Source: a virus. Taken from it: 34,635 nt of DNA. Of the stretch, positions 21,683 through 30,168 are shown in pieces. The stretch spans positions 1-34,635 of IMG/VR virus record IMGVR_UViG_3300025137_005873, one strand, 5' to 3'. Positions within the stretch are counted from its first letter, which is position 1; every line of letters begins with the position of its first letter. The position numbers were made by a program, and so were the translations under genes. The notes under the pieces were generated by a model. That model was not told where the DNA came from. It worked only from the letters and a program-made list of their open reading frames with translations, and did no database searches.

Positions 21683-21946
21683 TTATTTAAGAAATAGTTG
21701 GTATGCTAAAAAGCCGCAGGTTGTACATAAAGTTGTAATAATACCTACACCCCAATTAATCATTTGTCTGTTACGAACGTCACGGTCACGTACTACACTG
21801 TCTCTGATTTCTCCGAGAACAGATTCAATACCTATGACACGCCCTTCCAGGTTGTCTAATTTTTCTTCCAAACGTGAGTACCTCGCTGCACATAATTCAA
21901 CGTGAGCTTCTAGGCTTGTTTTTTCAATGTCTCGACTTAAACTCAT
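21683..21946 (-). CDS. Small tail-anchored coiled-coil protein
   Basis: An 87-residue protein with an N-terminal coiled coil (residues about 1-60, including RLEEKLDNLEGRVIGIESVL) and one C-terminal membrane span (about 66-85, WGVGIITTLCTTCGFLAYQL). This layout occurs in XhlA-like and holin-associated proteins. It could be a holin or membrane-tethered factor; the sequence does not settle it. The ATG follows GAGGAAGCA. A CATAAATA late box lies about 105 bases upstream (22052-22059), so the leader would be long; the gap 21947-22087 has no reading frame I trust. Confidence 0.55.
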   Translation of the reverse strand: MSLSRDIEKTSLEAHVELCAARYSRLEEKLDNLEGRVIGIESVLGEIRDSVVRDRDVRNRQMINWGVGIITTLCTTCGFLAYQLFLK

Positions 21947-22051
21947 TGCTTCCTCAGGGTTGCTTTAACCGATTGATAATATTGGAGCCTTATAGACTTG
22001 TGCCTGTGTTTTGTTGCCTGTGTTATGCCTATCGCTTTTACGCTTCAGTTT

Positions 22052-22059
22052 TATTTATG
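22052..22059 (-). promoter_or_regulatory. Late-type promoter motif
   Basis: Minus-strand CATAAATA in the gap between the 231-residue gene and the small coiled-coil gene. One base differs from TATAAATA. The predicted leader is about 95-100 bases. Confidence 0.45.
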
Positions 22060-22087
22060 TCTGAGAGGTAAGAACTAATGTGAATGT

Positions 22088-22783
22088 TTATCTTTGGAAT
22101 TTTGTTACTGCTACGTTACTTGCTCTGGCTATAGCATCTTTTTTTCTTATTGCTTTGTATCCTGCAACTGCACCAGCAACTGCGCCTACTGCCGCCCATC
22201 CTAACTTACTGTTGTATGGACTCTTTGCATTTTGGTTAGCAATACCTTTAATACTTCTTATATACGGAGTATGTAAATCACTACCTCTTGCATAATGGTT
22301 CATCATAAATCCTAAACGTGTTGCTCCAGCCTTTTGTTCACTTGGTAATGCACGAGGCCAGTCTGCAATAATTCTACGCATTGCTTTAAGGTTAGGATCT
22401 TTAATAGATAAACTTTTTTCAAGTTGCATTATAGTACGTCTATCTCTATCTGTAACTTTTACACCGTTTTGTATATCTCTAAGCATACGTTTAACTTGTG
22501 CATTAGGTACACTAAGCATTCCTTTATCTTCAATACCATCAAGGTGTGCCATTAAGTTGTGTAAATCACTACCACCGGCTCTGACACCGTCAAATCCTCC
22601 AAAACGCATTGTATCTTTTGCATACTTGCCTGCTACACCAGGATCAGTATAACGCATAGCCTGTAAAGAAAGAATGTGTGCGTAAATGTTATGTGCTACA
22701 TCTTCAGCACTTTTAGTCTTAAAAGACGCAGGACTTCTAAATAATTTTGCTTCAACTAATTCATCTTTTAAAAAATTCATCAT
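22088..22783 (-). CDS. Uncharacterised protein, 231 residues, C-terminal hydrophobic helix
   Basis: Mostly helical, basic protein starting MMNFLKDELVEAKLFRSPAS. It has a glycine-alanine-rich hydrophobic segment near the C-terminus (about residues 193-210, GWAAVGAVAGAVAGYKAIRK), which may be a membrane helix or a glycine zipper. Earlier parts (DTMRFGGFDGVRAGGSDLHN, RTIMQLEKSLSIKDPNLKAM) give no known motif. Its ATG overlaps the stop of the NqrM-like gene in an ATGA. Could be a virion or membrane-active protein. Not identified. Confidence 0.55.
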   Translation of the reverse strand: MMNFLKDELVEAKLFRSPASFKTKSAEDVAHNIYAHILSLQAMRYTDPGVAGKYAKDTMRFGGFDGVRAGGSDLHNLMAHLDGIEDKGMLSVPNAQVKRMLRDIQNGVKVTDRDRRTIMQLEKSLSIKDPNLKAMRRIIADWPRALPSEQKAGATRLGFMMNHYARGSDLHTPYIRSIKGIANQNAKSPYNSKLGWAAVGAVAGAVAGYKAIRKKDAIARASNVAVTKFQR

Positions 22784-22908
22784 TTTTCACACCTACAGTT
22801 TATACCACCGCAACTACCTTTAAGCGGTTTATTTTTAATTAAACCTAATGACATTCCTAAAACAAAAACTGTCATAAAAATTAAAGTTAATCCAAATGTT
22901 TCTATCAT
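22780..22908 (-). CDS. NqrM/DUF539-like 42-residue protein
   Basis: A complete 42-codon frame between two coupled genes: its ATG overlaps the upstream TGA (ATGA), and its TGA overlaps the downstream ATG. The protein is a single membrane helix (about residues 5-24) followed by KNKPLKGSCGGINCRCEK. The KPLKGSCGG block with following Cys-x-Cys is the signature of NqrM-type (DUF539) proteins, which help mature the iron centre of the sodium-pumping NADH:quinone oxidoreductase. It is shorter than the bacterial protein (about 60-70 residues). A role in host sodium pump or membrane iron handling is inferred from the motif only. Confidence 0.7.
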   Translation of the reverse strand: MIETFGLTLIFMTVFVLGMSLGLIKNKPLKGSCGGINCRCEK

Positions 22909-24038
22909 CTTTGCACTGCCCTGTTTGCCTTAGTAAAGTACTCTCTACCTACTAGTTTTACATCACCTTTTGGATCTGAAAGAACGTATCCTTCGCCGCC
23001 TTTTCCGCTACCAATAGTTGCTTTAACATCTGCATCTTGTTTTTCAAACTGGTCAATAATGTCGTCTTTAACAATTTGTACGCCTCGTACAATACGCCAC
23101 ATACTTTTAAAACCGTTAATATTTTCATTAATGTGTTGCATTACCCGAGCTTGTTTAACTCCACTTACTTTACTAGTTGACATCCAATTTTCAAAATCAT
23201 CGCCAAGGCCATTCATGGTTGTATCAACTTTACTGTTTATATAAGCATAAAATATTTTGCTTAAATCTTTCATCTTAAGTTGTTCTAGTACTGCCATATC
23301 GAGTAACTTATCAACTTCAGTTGCACTACTATTTACTAATGACTCAAGTTGTTTAATTTTTGAATCGTCAATAACAGGTGCTTTTTGTGCCGTTACTGGA
23401 GGTATTACTAATACTTCTCCGCCTTGCATAGTGTTCATGTCTGCTTGTGTTAATTTACGATCAATACCGTTTTCATCCATATGTATGTGTATAACGATAC
23501 CGTATGTACTTTGTGCTATTCTTTTACCAATGTTACTGTCTGCTTTAACTGTATACGTTACAATGTTTGGAGTAAACACAAACGAATCTTCTTTTTTAGG
23601 AGGTGTTGTAAAGTATAATAAATCACCTTTGTAGTACCCACGAAAGTCTTTAGGCATTGCTTTTTCAAAAGCCACAAAAGCATTTTTCATTGCACCTGCT
23701 AATTGTTTAAAGCCATCTGCTTTTTCAGGTATCTTTGCACCAGGTCTGTTTAGTATCATTTGTTGTACTTCATCACCACTTTTTGCTTTTCCGTTGTAAC
23801 TCTTTGCTACAAATCCGCCTTTGTCTGTTAGGATAAAATCACCAGACTCATCACGACCGAATATAATAGCAGGACTTCCATCCCATTTAATTGTGACGTC
23901 ATTGTGTCCTCCTTGTTCAAGTCTTTTTAAAGCCTCTAAAGTACGTTTAGCACCCTTACTACCTTCCCAAAAGATAATATCTTCTGCGTGTTGTATACGG
24001 GCCTCAACTGCTTCAATTATAAATTCAAGTGCTTTCAT
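22905..24038 (-). CDS. Ligase/nucleotidyltransferase-like protein with KxDG motif
   Basis: A 377-residue protein with the landmarks of covalent nucleotidyltransferases (DNA and RNA ligases, capping enzymes). DVTIKWDGSPAIIFG gives motif I with candidate AMP-accepting K51 in K-x-D-G. FRGYYKGDLLYF resembles motif III, GEGYVLSDP (E349-G350) matches motif IV, and VKLVGREYF with K361 matches motif V. Spacing between motifs III and IV is long, with a helical insert (about residues 200-330). It is related to an uncharacterised family (DUF6267-type) common in marine T4-like phages. It overlaps the nucleotidyltransferase gene by four bases. Whether it seals nucleic acid is untested. Confidence 0.6.
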   Translation of the reverse strand: MKALEFIIEAVEARIQHAEDIIFWEGSKGAKRTLEALKRLEQGGHNDVTIKWDGSPAIIFGRDESGDFILTDKGGFVAKSYNGKAKSGDEVQQMILNRPGAKIPEKADGFKQLAGAMKNAFVAFEKAMPKDFRGYYKGDLLYFTTPPKKEDSFVFTPNIVTYTVKADSNIGKRIAQSTYGIVIHIHMDENGIDRKLTQADMNTMQGGEVLVIPPVTAQKAPVIDDSKIKQLESLVNSSATEVDKLLDMAVLEQLKMKDLSKIFYAYINSKVDTTMNGLGDDFENWMSTSKVSGVKQARVMQHINENINGFKSMWRIVRGVQIVKDDIIDQFEKQDADVKATIGSGKGGEGYVLSDPKGDVKLVGREYFTKANRAVQR

Positions 24039-24877
24039 AAACCTGCCAATTCTAATGTTCTATTGAATTCTTCGTTAAGTTCTGGAGGTATTCCGGCATC
24101 TTTAATAACACCGTTTTCTTCAAAACTTTTTCTAATCTTTTCTACTACATCTGCTGGATACTTCTTTTTAACTGCGTTCCATAGTGTTTCAAAACTATTT
24201 AAATCTCTTGGTCCATCTAATCCTAATGCTTTAGCAATACCTTTAGGATCTTTAATAGGATCTATCATTTTTTCATTATTATTCTTTTTAGTATATCCAT
24301 CTCCGCTTTTCTTTGGAACCGGTGTTCTTCTGATACGGATCAAGCCATCTGTAGGTGACCACATCCAACGTTCACTTGTAACCGAACGTCCATCATCAAT
24401 TTTTTCGTCACTGTCCTTACGTTGATATACTGCGGCAATTGATGCTATCATAATATTACGATAAACACCTTTGTATTTGGACTCTGTCTCACTAGGTGAG
24501 TGGTAATAAGTCTTTAACCAACCTGGATCTCCAGGCATAAAATCTACTTGTACATAGCCTGTACGTGGTCTTCCATCTGACTTAGATTTGTCAAACTTTT
24601 CTATCTTTATCTTTGTCATTATAACACTAGACTTTGCTAAGTCTAATACTTCTGGCATTGCTTTTAATTTCTCTACAAATGCAGGAATGTCGTCTGCAGG
24701 TACGTTTAGTGCAACATCAATGTCTCCACTGAATTGTCTTTTTCCTACACTACCGAGTACATTATTTTCTAGGTCAATACCAAGTTTACTTTGTAGTAAC
24801 TTTAATGTTGGTTCAATTTCATCTATATGAATTGCACCTACACCAGGCATTGCACCTCCTTCACTTAGTCTTTTCAT
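24035..24877 (-). CDS. Pol-beta-type nucleotidyltransferase
   Basis: A 280-residue protein with the signature of the polymerase-beta nucleotidyltransferase fold: LGSVGKRQFSGDIDVAL, with G42-S43 and the metal-binding pair D52/D54, and a third acidic residue in GYVQVDFMPGD (D112). These three acids are what the family needs to transfer a nucleotide to RNA, DNA, protein or drug. The C-terminal half is helical with basic patches (TPVPKKSGDGYTKK). It overlaps its neighbours on both sides by four bases, so it is made together with the KxDG protein, which suggests a joint pathway. Acceptor unknown; toxin-type AMP transfer is also possible. Confidence 0.7.
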   Translation of the reverse strand: MKRLSEGGAMPGVGAIHIDEIEPTLKLLQSKLGIDLENNVLGSVGKRQFSGDIDVALNVPADDIPAFVEKLKAMPEVLDLAKSSVIMTKIKIEKFDKSKSDGRPRTGYVQVDFMPGDPGWLKTYYHSPSETESKYKGVYRNIMIASIAAVYQRKDSDEKIDDGRSVTSERWMWSPTDGLIRIRRTPVPKKSGDGYTKKNNNEKMIDPIKDPKGIAKALGLDGPRDLNSFETLWNAVKKKYPADVVEKIRKSFEENGVIKDAGIPPELNEEFNRTLELAGL

Positions 24878-25488
24878 TCAACTAATCCATCATCTATGGC
24901 TTTTTGTGTTGCAGGGCCTTGCTCTGCTTTAGGTAGTGGTTGTTGCCTTGCATCAAGCCACATAGCACCCTTCCAAGTAATCTTTCCTTTACCCGGCCAA
25001 TCCATTTCAGCACCTACTTTAACTTTATTAGAAAAATCCTTTGGATCAAAATCTGGTTCTTTATCATCAACAAATTTACCATATAATTTTTCAATAATTG
25101 CTACTGATTTTGGATCTTTCTTAAAAATCAATGGTGCTATTTGTAACAATGACTTACCGCCAGCAAAACCTGTTTTAGGCTTTAAGTAAGTATTTTGACA
25201 ACCAAGTAAGACAAAAATTTTAATAAGTTTATCCATTGTGTTGTTAGTAACTTTACTGTAAATCGCAGGAGCGTCTATTACTCTTGTTAAAGGTCTATCA
25301 AAGTAATGCTCAAACCATTGTTCAAAGGCTACTTTTGGTTGCTTACTAAAAGCATCTCCGTTTTGAGCAATAACATTTTCAAGGTTTTCCATTGCTTTTT
25401 GATAAAAAAGTCTTGTTTTAGTAGCAAGTGCTTTTATTTCTTTGTCGTTTTCGGAGCCAAATAAGCCAAATAGTTCATTTAAATTCAT
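24874..25488 (-). CDS. Uncharacterised protein upstream of the nucleotidyltransferase
   Basis: A 204-residue protein beginning MNLNELFGLFGSENDKEIKA. It is helical with an aromatic middle (FEQWFEHYFDRPLTRVIDA) and a Gly-Lys-rich C-terminal part (WPGKGKITWKGAMWLDARQ). No known motif is seen. It overlaps the nucleotidyltransferase gene and the 79-residue gene by four bases each, so it is the second member of a five-gene translationally coupled set (25724 to 22780). Its place suggests a partner of the nucleotidyltransferase and ligase-like proteins. Confidence 0.55.
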   Translation of the reverse strand: MNLNELFGLFGSENDKEIKALATKTRLFYQKAMENLENVIAQNGDAFSKQPKVAFEQWFEHYFDRPLTRVIDAPAIYSKVTNNTMDKLIKIFVLLGCQNTYLKPKTGFAGGKSLLQIAPLIFKKDPKSVAIIEKLYGKFVDDKEPDFDPKDFSNKVKVGAEMDWPGKGKITWKGAMWLDARQQPLPKAEQGPATQKAIDDGLVE

Positions 25489-25724
25489 TTTAATTTTTTC
25501 AACCCGTTAGTAAATTTTTTGCTGTCTTGTCTTTTAATTGCCAACAATAACTTGCGTTCCATGTCTTCTGCTATTTGATTATCGTAACTATTACGAATTA
25601 ACTCTATCAAATTCTTCGCACTGGCAATTAAATGCTCTGCACGAGATTCGATTAAATGTACACGATCTCTTGGTATTGCAATGCTATCTAATTCTTCTAA
25701 TAGTTTGCGTGTTTTACGTTGCAC
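25485..25724 (-). CDS. Small helical protein, GTG start
   Basis: A 79-residue basic, helical protein (QRKTRKLLEELDSIAIPRDR, then LIELIRNSYDNQIAEDMERK) with likely coiled-coil character. The start is GTG at 25722-25724, because the ATG 19 bases upstream runs into a stop after five codons; GGAG lies ten bases before the GTG, a long distance. A CATAAATA late box lies upstream (25746-25753). First gene of the coupled set leading to the nucleotidyltransferase and ligase-like proteins. Function unknown. Confidence 0.55.
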   Translation of the reverse strand: MQRKTRKLLEELDSIAIPRDRVHLIESRAEHLIASAKNLIELIRNSYDNQIAEDMERKLLLAIKRQDSKKFTNGLKKLK

Positions 25725-25806
25725 TTTTAATAATCTCCATTCATTATATGTTATTTATGTAAATTTTTGTTAAATACTACTAGCACAAACTAGAGGTAAT
25801 TACGAC

Positions 25807-26571
25807 ATGAAAGCAGATTTCCACCACTCCACACTAGCATCTTTGGCATATCAAAATAGAAGTCCTGAAGTTGATAAACAATTAGAAGAACTTGGCTACA
25901 CTGATATTCGATTTATTGATATTAATGGTGCTCAAGTATACTTAGTAAGTAATAAAGACCATGTTGCAATAGCATTTAGAGGAACAGAAGTTACTCAAAT
26001 GAGTGATGTTGTTGCAGACTTAAAAGCCTGGAAGAAAAGAAGTAAAGTAGCAGGTAAAGTACATGACGGGTTTTATGATGAAGTTGAAAAAGTTTGGAAA
26101 CCGTTAATGTTTGAATTAGCAACTATACATAGCGGAAAGTCGTTGTCTGTTTGTGGACATAGTTTAGGTGCCGCAATGGCAACTATATGTGCGGCTCGTT
26201 TGTGTGTTTCAGGCTATAAGTTAGTATTGTACACATATGGTTCTCCAAGAGTAGGTAATAGGACTTTTGTTAAAAGTATTACATGTTGTCATCATAGATG
26301 GGTAAACAATAATGATGCAGTTACCAAAGTTCCTATGGCAATAATGTTCTTTAAACACCATGGAAAATTACATTATTTAAATCATTATGGGCTTGTCCGC
26401 AACGGACTTAATCCATGGCAAAGATTTAAAGATGGTTGGAGAGGCAGAGTGGCTGCTTGGAAAAAATGTGAACCTTTTGATGGTGCAAGAGATCATTCTA
26501 TTGGCAAATATGTTGCAAATATTGGCAAGCCTGAAAATGATCACGACGAAGATCATAAAACTACTAACTAG
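25807..26571 (+). CDS. Class 3 lipase-like alpha/beta hydrolase
   Basis: A 254-residue lipase of the fungal-type class 3 family, which cleaves acylglycerols or phospholipids. The N-terminal half has VAIAFRGTEVTQ, the oxyanion region; the nucleophile elbow is SVCGHSLGAAMA (S119); VNNNDAVTKVP provides D170; a His-rich segment FFKHHGKLHYLNHYG holds the catalytic His. No signal peptide is visible. The gene is on the plus strand, opposite to nearly all neighbours, with AGAGG before the ATG, and its end overlaps the helicase gene by eight bases. It could break host membrane lipids at lysis or feed lipid turnover. Confidence 0.88.
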   Translation: MKADFHHSTLASLAYQNRSPEVDKQLEELGYTDIRFIDINGAQVYLVSNKDHVAIAFRGTEVTQMSDVVADLKAWKKRSKVAGKVHDGFYDEVEKVWKPLMFELATIHSGKSLSVCGHSLGAAMATICAARLCVSGYKLVLYTYGSPRVGNRTFVKSITCCHHRWVNNNDAVTKVPMAIMFFKHHGKLHYLNHYGLVRNGLNPWQRFKDGWRGRVAAWKKCEPFDGARDHSIGKYVANIGKPENDHDEDHKTTN

Positions 26572-27946
26572 ACTTTATACCTGCTAACATATCTTTTAGT
26601 TTACTACTTTGTACACTTGCAGTAACTTTTGCTTCAGGTTGATAGTCTTGTGTGTTATCTGCATTAGACTTAATCTTATTCATCATTGCTGAACTAACTG
26701 TCTGTTGTCCACCTTCATCTTCTGCTAAATCTCTAATTCTTAAACTGTTAATATCAAATTCTAAATCAACTTTTTGTCCTACGCCGCTACTACTTCTAGT
26801 TTTCATAAACTGTATCTGATATCTTCCACGCTCACGCATTGCTCTACTTGTAAAAATACCAATAACATTATCAGCAGTATTAATCTTACTAATACCACCT
26901 GCAATATGCGAGTGATCAAATTCTATTTCTTCAACTGCCGCTCTGTTTAACTGCGAAGCAGTTACCATAATAATATTAAACTCTCTTGCTAAGTTACGCA
27001 GTTCTTCACTAACATACTTGTCTTTAATAAACTGATCGTTTGGCGATACTTTAGCACTAACTGGCATTAACAAGTCTAAGTAATCAACACATATAAAATC
27101 AATTTGTTTTCCTGTTTGTATTTGTAACTCTTTTAAATATGCTCGCATATCGTTAATGTTACTTTGTGCTGGCATATATTTTATTCTTAAACTTCCTGCT
27201 TTTTTACTAGTCATTCCTAGTTTCATTTCAAGTGTGTCAATATCTTTAAAAATATCTTTACTTGGAATATCTGTAACCATACTATCTAATCGCATAGCAC
27301 ATAAGCCTTCACTAAGTTCAAGTGTTACATAAACTCCTGTAAGTCCTGCTAGTGCCCAGTTAATAGATAAGTTTTGCATAAACAAACTTTTACCACTACC
27401 ACTACCACCTGCAAATATGTTAAGTTCACCTTTGTTAAATCCACCAAATAGTTTTCTATCTAATGCAGGCCAGCCTGTACTAATTTGTCCATTACCATCT
27501 TTCAAACTCATTAGTCGTTCACGTGGATTTTCCCAATACTCAATACCTAAGTCGTTTGTTAAACTAATTTGTACTGCATCTTTAATAAGTTTTTCAACTG
27601 GCTCATACTCGCCTTTTTCAATCATATCTGCACTTTTTAAAATAGCACGTTCTAGTTCTTGTTTTTTAGTAAATTGCTCAAATTCTGTCATAAACCATTC
27701 ATAGTGTCCATCATTTAAGTTGTCAACTGTCTTTAGTTGCATGTTACATGCCGCATTTACTTGTTCAATTGCAGGCATAGTTGCATGATCAGTTGTATGC
27801 TTTTCTATAAACTTTGCCGCTTCTCTAAGACTTCTATCAAAGTTTTCTGCATTAAAAATGTTTTGCACTCTAACAAATGTTTGTGCATCATTTAACATCA
27901 TTTCTAAAAATAATCTTTGTAAGTCTGTTGTGTAATTAGTTGCCAA
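26564..27946 (-). CDS. 41: Replicative DNA helicase, gp41/DnaB type
   Basis: A 460-residue hexameric helicase of the DnaB/RecA fold. The N-terminal helical domain (about 1-150) is followed by the RecA core with Walker A GGSGSGKS (180-187), GVYVTLELSEGLCAMRLDSM, the Walker B strand IDFICVDYLDLLMP and IIMVTASQLNRAAVEE (H4-type motif). In T4, gp41 unwinds DNA ahead of the fork and forms the primosome with gp61. Here the primase gene (27936-28946) is directly upstream and overlaps by 11 bases, giving the same pair. Confidence 0.92.
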   Translation of the reverse strand: MATNYTTDLQRLFLEMMLNDAQTFVRVQNIFNAENFDRSLREAAKFIEKHTTDHATMPAIEQVNAACNMQLKTVDNLNDGHYEWFMTEFEQFTKKQELERAILKSADMIEKGEYEPVEKLIKDAVQISLTNDLGIEYWENPRERLMSLKDGNGQISTGWPALDRKLFGGFNKGELNIFAGGSGSGKSLFMQNLSINWALAGLTGVYVTLELSEGLCAMRLDSMVTDIPSKDIFKDIDTLEMKLGMTSKKAGSLRIKYMPAQSNINDMRAYLKELQIQTGKQIDFICVDYLDLLMPVSAKVSPNDQFIKDKYVSEELRNLAREFNIIMVTASQLNRAAVEEIEFDHSHIAGGISKINTADNVIGIFTSRAMRERGRYQIQFMKTRSSSGVGQKVDLEFDINSLRIRDLAEDEGGQQTVSSAMMNKIKSNADNTQDYQPEAKVTASVQSSKLKDMLAGIKSS

Positions 27947-28946
27947 GTTTCTTCCTCATCAATTCTATCTTTATTCTACTGCTTTGCTTAGTGTTTACAA
28001 TACTCCACAAAGTATACAACTTTCCATACTTGTCTATTGCATCACTAACATCTTTTACGTCATTATCCCAATCTGGGTATGCTACATTCCATCTATACTG
28101 TAATGCGGCATCTACTAATTTTTTTCCTGCTTCATCTTTATCAGGTACAACTATAACTTCTTTTCCTAAGTTATCAATAATGTCTGCTTGTGTTTCACTG
28201 ATAGTGTTACTTAATACTGCAACACCTCCAATTTTAAGTGCATCAAATGGACCTTCAACTACAATAACAAATTTGTTTTCTTTGTCTTGTGCTTCTGTGT
28301 TATACACATAGCCAGGTTCCATTGCATTGTAATACTTTGGACTAACATCTTGATCTATTGCACGACCACAATAACCTATTGTTTGCCCTTTCCAATTAAA
28401 AGGAATAATAAGTCTACGATTCATGTTACCAGCTCTACTAGGGCTCCACATAAGTTTATCTAAGTTATCTTCAAGTCCTCTACTTAATGCGTACTCGGCA
28501 GTTCTATTTGCAAAATCTTGTGTACCGTCATGTAGCCAATCCATTATGCTTTTACTATCCTGTGGTAACTGCCTAGTTTTAAAAACTACTTCTTCTTTAA
28601 CTTCTTTAACCGGATTAAGTATTTCATAATCTTGCTTTATACGAAGTGCTTCTATAACAAGTCCGCGTATAGTTGCCTCTTCGGCACCTAACCATTCTAG
28701 CAGTTGACGAAACTTAAATCCTACTGGTAATCCAGGAGCCCAACCAGTTTTAAAACCACAATTAAAGCAATGGTAACTTGCACTACCATCACCGTTCACA
28801 ATAGTACCTGCACGGCCTTTAGTATCCGCTCTTCTTTCACCATTGTGTACACAACATGGCCCACTGAAACTAGTCCATTCACTTGGACTACTTCTTTTGT
28901 CAGAGGGTAGATGTGCTACCAATACATCTTGGATATTGTTTTGCAT
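27936..28946 (-). CDS. 61: DNA primase, gp61 type
   Basis: A 336-residue DnaG-family primase, which makes RNA primers for lagging-strand synthesis. The N-terminal zinc-binding part has C31/C32, H34, C60 and C63 (GPCCVHNG, YHCFNCGF). The Toprim catalytic core shows VVEGPFDALKIG with the conserved Glu and VVPDKDEAGKK with the Asp-x-Asp pair. It is the length of T4 gp61 (about 340) and couples to the gp41-type helicase downstream. No sign of truncation. Confidence 0.92.
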   Translation of the reverse strand: MQNNIQDVLVAHLPSDKRSSPSEWTSFSGPCCVHNGERRADTKGRAGTIVNGDGSASYHCFNCGFKTGWAPGLPVGFKFRQLLEWLGAEEATIRGLVIEALRIKQDYEILNPVKEVKEEVVFKTRQLPQDSKSIMDWLHDGTQDFANRTAEYALSRGLEDNLDKLMWSPSRAGNMNRRLIIPFNWKGQTIGYCGRAIDQDVSPKYYNAMEPGYVYNTEAQDKENKFVIVVEGPFDALKIGGVAVLSNTISETQADIIDNLGKEVIVVPDKDEAGKKLVDAALQYRWNVAYPDWDNDVKDVSDAIDKYGKLYTLWSIVNTKQSSRIKIELMRKKLGN

Positions 28947-28968
28947 AATAACTGATTATAACACAGAG

Positions 28969-29751
28969 TTACGGGCGATACAAGACTTTTGTTATAGTTC
29001 CTGCAGTTTTTACACTTTTAAATCTAACTGCTGTATAGTTGCCTGTAAAGTTAACTGACTGACTGCCTGTCTGAGCAGTATATGTAGTATTTGATAAATC
29101 GACCCAGTCGCTATCAAGTAGTGAACTTGGATCTGCATCTACTGTAATTTGTATTGTAATAGTGCCTGTATATCCTACTAGATAATACTGTGCAGTATGT
29201 AGTGAGTCTGTGTCTAAGTGTGCGTGTGCAAGTGCGTATGAGCTATTATCATCGGTTGTAGAACCAGTCATTGTACTAAATGTTACTTCTGTACTTGCAG
29301 TAAATCCAACATATGGAGAGTCAAATATTTGTAGTTGTCCATCAGCATCATAGTCATCATCACTGTAAATTATAGTTTTTGACGAGTCACTGTTTAGTTC
29401 ATATATACTGTAAATAAAACGTCCTGCGTTAGTTGAGGACATATCAGTACTAGTTAAATCAAAATCTACCTTACCTGCTTGACTTTGAGTCGTATTACCT
29501 AGGGTGGTGGTTTTACTTTTGATAACTAAGTGTGTAGTCGGATCGACAATATTAAGAACAAATGTTTTGGTACTTACATCGACGCTTTTTTGATCGTTAT
29601 TTAACAATCGTAATTGCAAGGTGTTATCAATACCACGGTAAAGTTTTATAGGTCGAGCATACACTGTTCTACTCCTGTTTACAGTTGTTGTATCTGGAGA
29701 GTAAAGTACGCTCAGATACTGTGTTTCTATATAGCCATTTAGTTTTTGCAT
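28969..29751 (-). CDS. Putative virion structural protein
   Basis: A 260-residue beta-rich protein starting MQKLNGYIETQYLSVLYSPD, rich in Ser, Thr, Asp and Val, with no membrane span or catalytic motif. The first part (LYRGIDNTLQLRLLNNDQK) looks like the domain of baseplate or neck-associated proteins that bind fibres; the end (VDLSNTTYTAQTGSQSVNFT) looks like a beta-sandwich. It is preceded by a CATAAATA late box (29780-29787) about 30 bases upstream, which fits a late structural gene. It stands between replication and ferredoxin genes. Confidence 0.6.
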   Translation of the reverse strand: MQKLNGYIETQYLSVLYSPDTTTVNRSRTVYARPIKLYRGIDNTLQLRLLNNDQKSVDVSTKTFVLNIVDPTTHLVIKSKTTTLGNTTQSQAGKVDFDLTSTDMSSTNAGRFIYSIYELNSDSSKTIIYSDDDYDADGQLQIFDSPYVGFTASTEVTFSTMTGSTTDDNSSYALAHAHLDTDSLHTAQYYLVGYTGTITIQITVDADPSSLLDSDWVDLSNTTYTAQTGSQSVNFTGNYTAVRFKSVKTAGTITKVLYRP

Positions 29752-29779
29752 TGTTTTTATGAATCCACATTATATAGAG

Positions 29780-29787
29780 TATTTATG
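29780..29787 (-). promoter_or_regulatory. Late-type promoter motif before structural gene
   Basis: Minus-strand CATAAATA, 29 bases from the ATG of the 260-residue structural gene. It lies in the short divergent gap with the plus-strand gene at 29794. Confidence 0.55.
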
Positions 29788-29793
29788 CCATAG

Positions 29794-30168
29794 ATGGAAG
29801 AATTATTAATAAAATTACTAGATAAGTTTCCGTTTTTGAGTCATATCAGTTACGGTCAGAACGAGTATATCGGAATCGTACAAAACAGAGATGCACATTG
29901 TACGAGCTTTTATAACTACGAAAAGATTACCGAAGCACACTTAAAGAAGTTGTTTCTCAAACTTGGTGACGATTGGTGGTGGGAATCCAACCGAATGATT
30001 CCTATTAATATCTTTCTTAAAGAAGAATGGTTACCTTTTCGACCATTCTTAACTACATTTGTAACAAAAGACTGCGAAATTATTGCAGGTCCTAATGTAA
30101 GTTTAAGCGATCTTAGTAAAAAAAGAACTAAAAGACGCAGTATTCAATTAATTAAAAAAGTAAACTAG
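29794..30168 (+). CDS. Uncharacterised protein on plus strand, 124 residues
   Basis: Starts [20 protein letters not shown] and continues with [20 protein letters not shown], a tryptophan-rich DDWWWESN and a basic tail ([17 protein letters not shown]). The aromatic and basic composition suggests a small nucleic-acid-binding or regulatory protein; no family is recognised, though marine T4-like phages often carry a similar one. No clear Shine-Dalgarno. Its end overlaps the ferredoxin gene by four bases on the opposite strand. Confidence 0.65.
   Translation: MEELLIKLLDKFPFLSHISYGQNEYIGIVQNRDAHCTSFYNYEKITEAHLKKLFLKLGDDWWWESNRMIPINIFLKEEWLPFRPFLTTFVTKDCEIIAGPNVSLSDLSKKRTKRRSIQLIKKVN

Noticed and set aside
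21189-21905. Plus-strand frame of 238 codons
   Set aside because: It spans three minus-strand genes with good starts, including a P-loop kinase, and has no ribosome site or recognisable domain.
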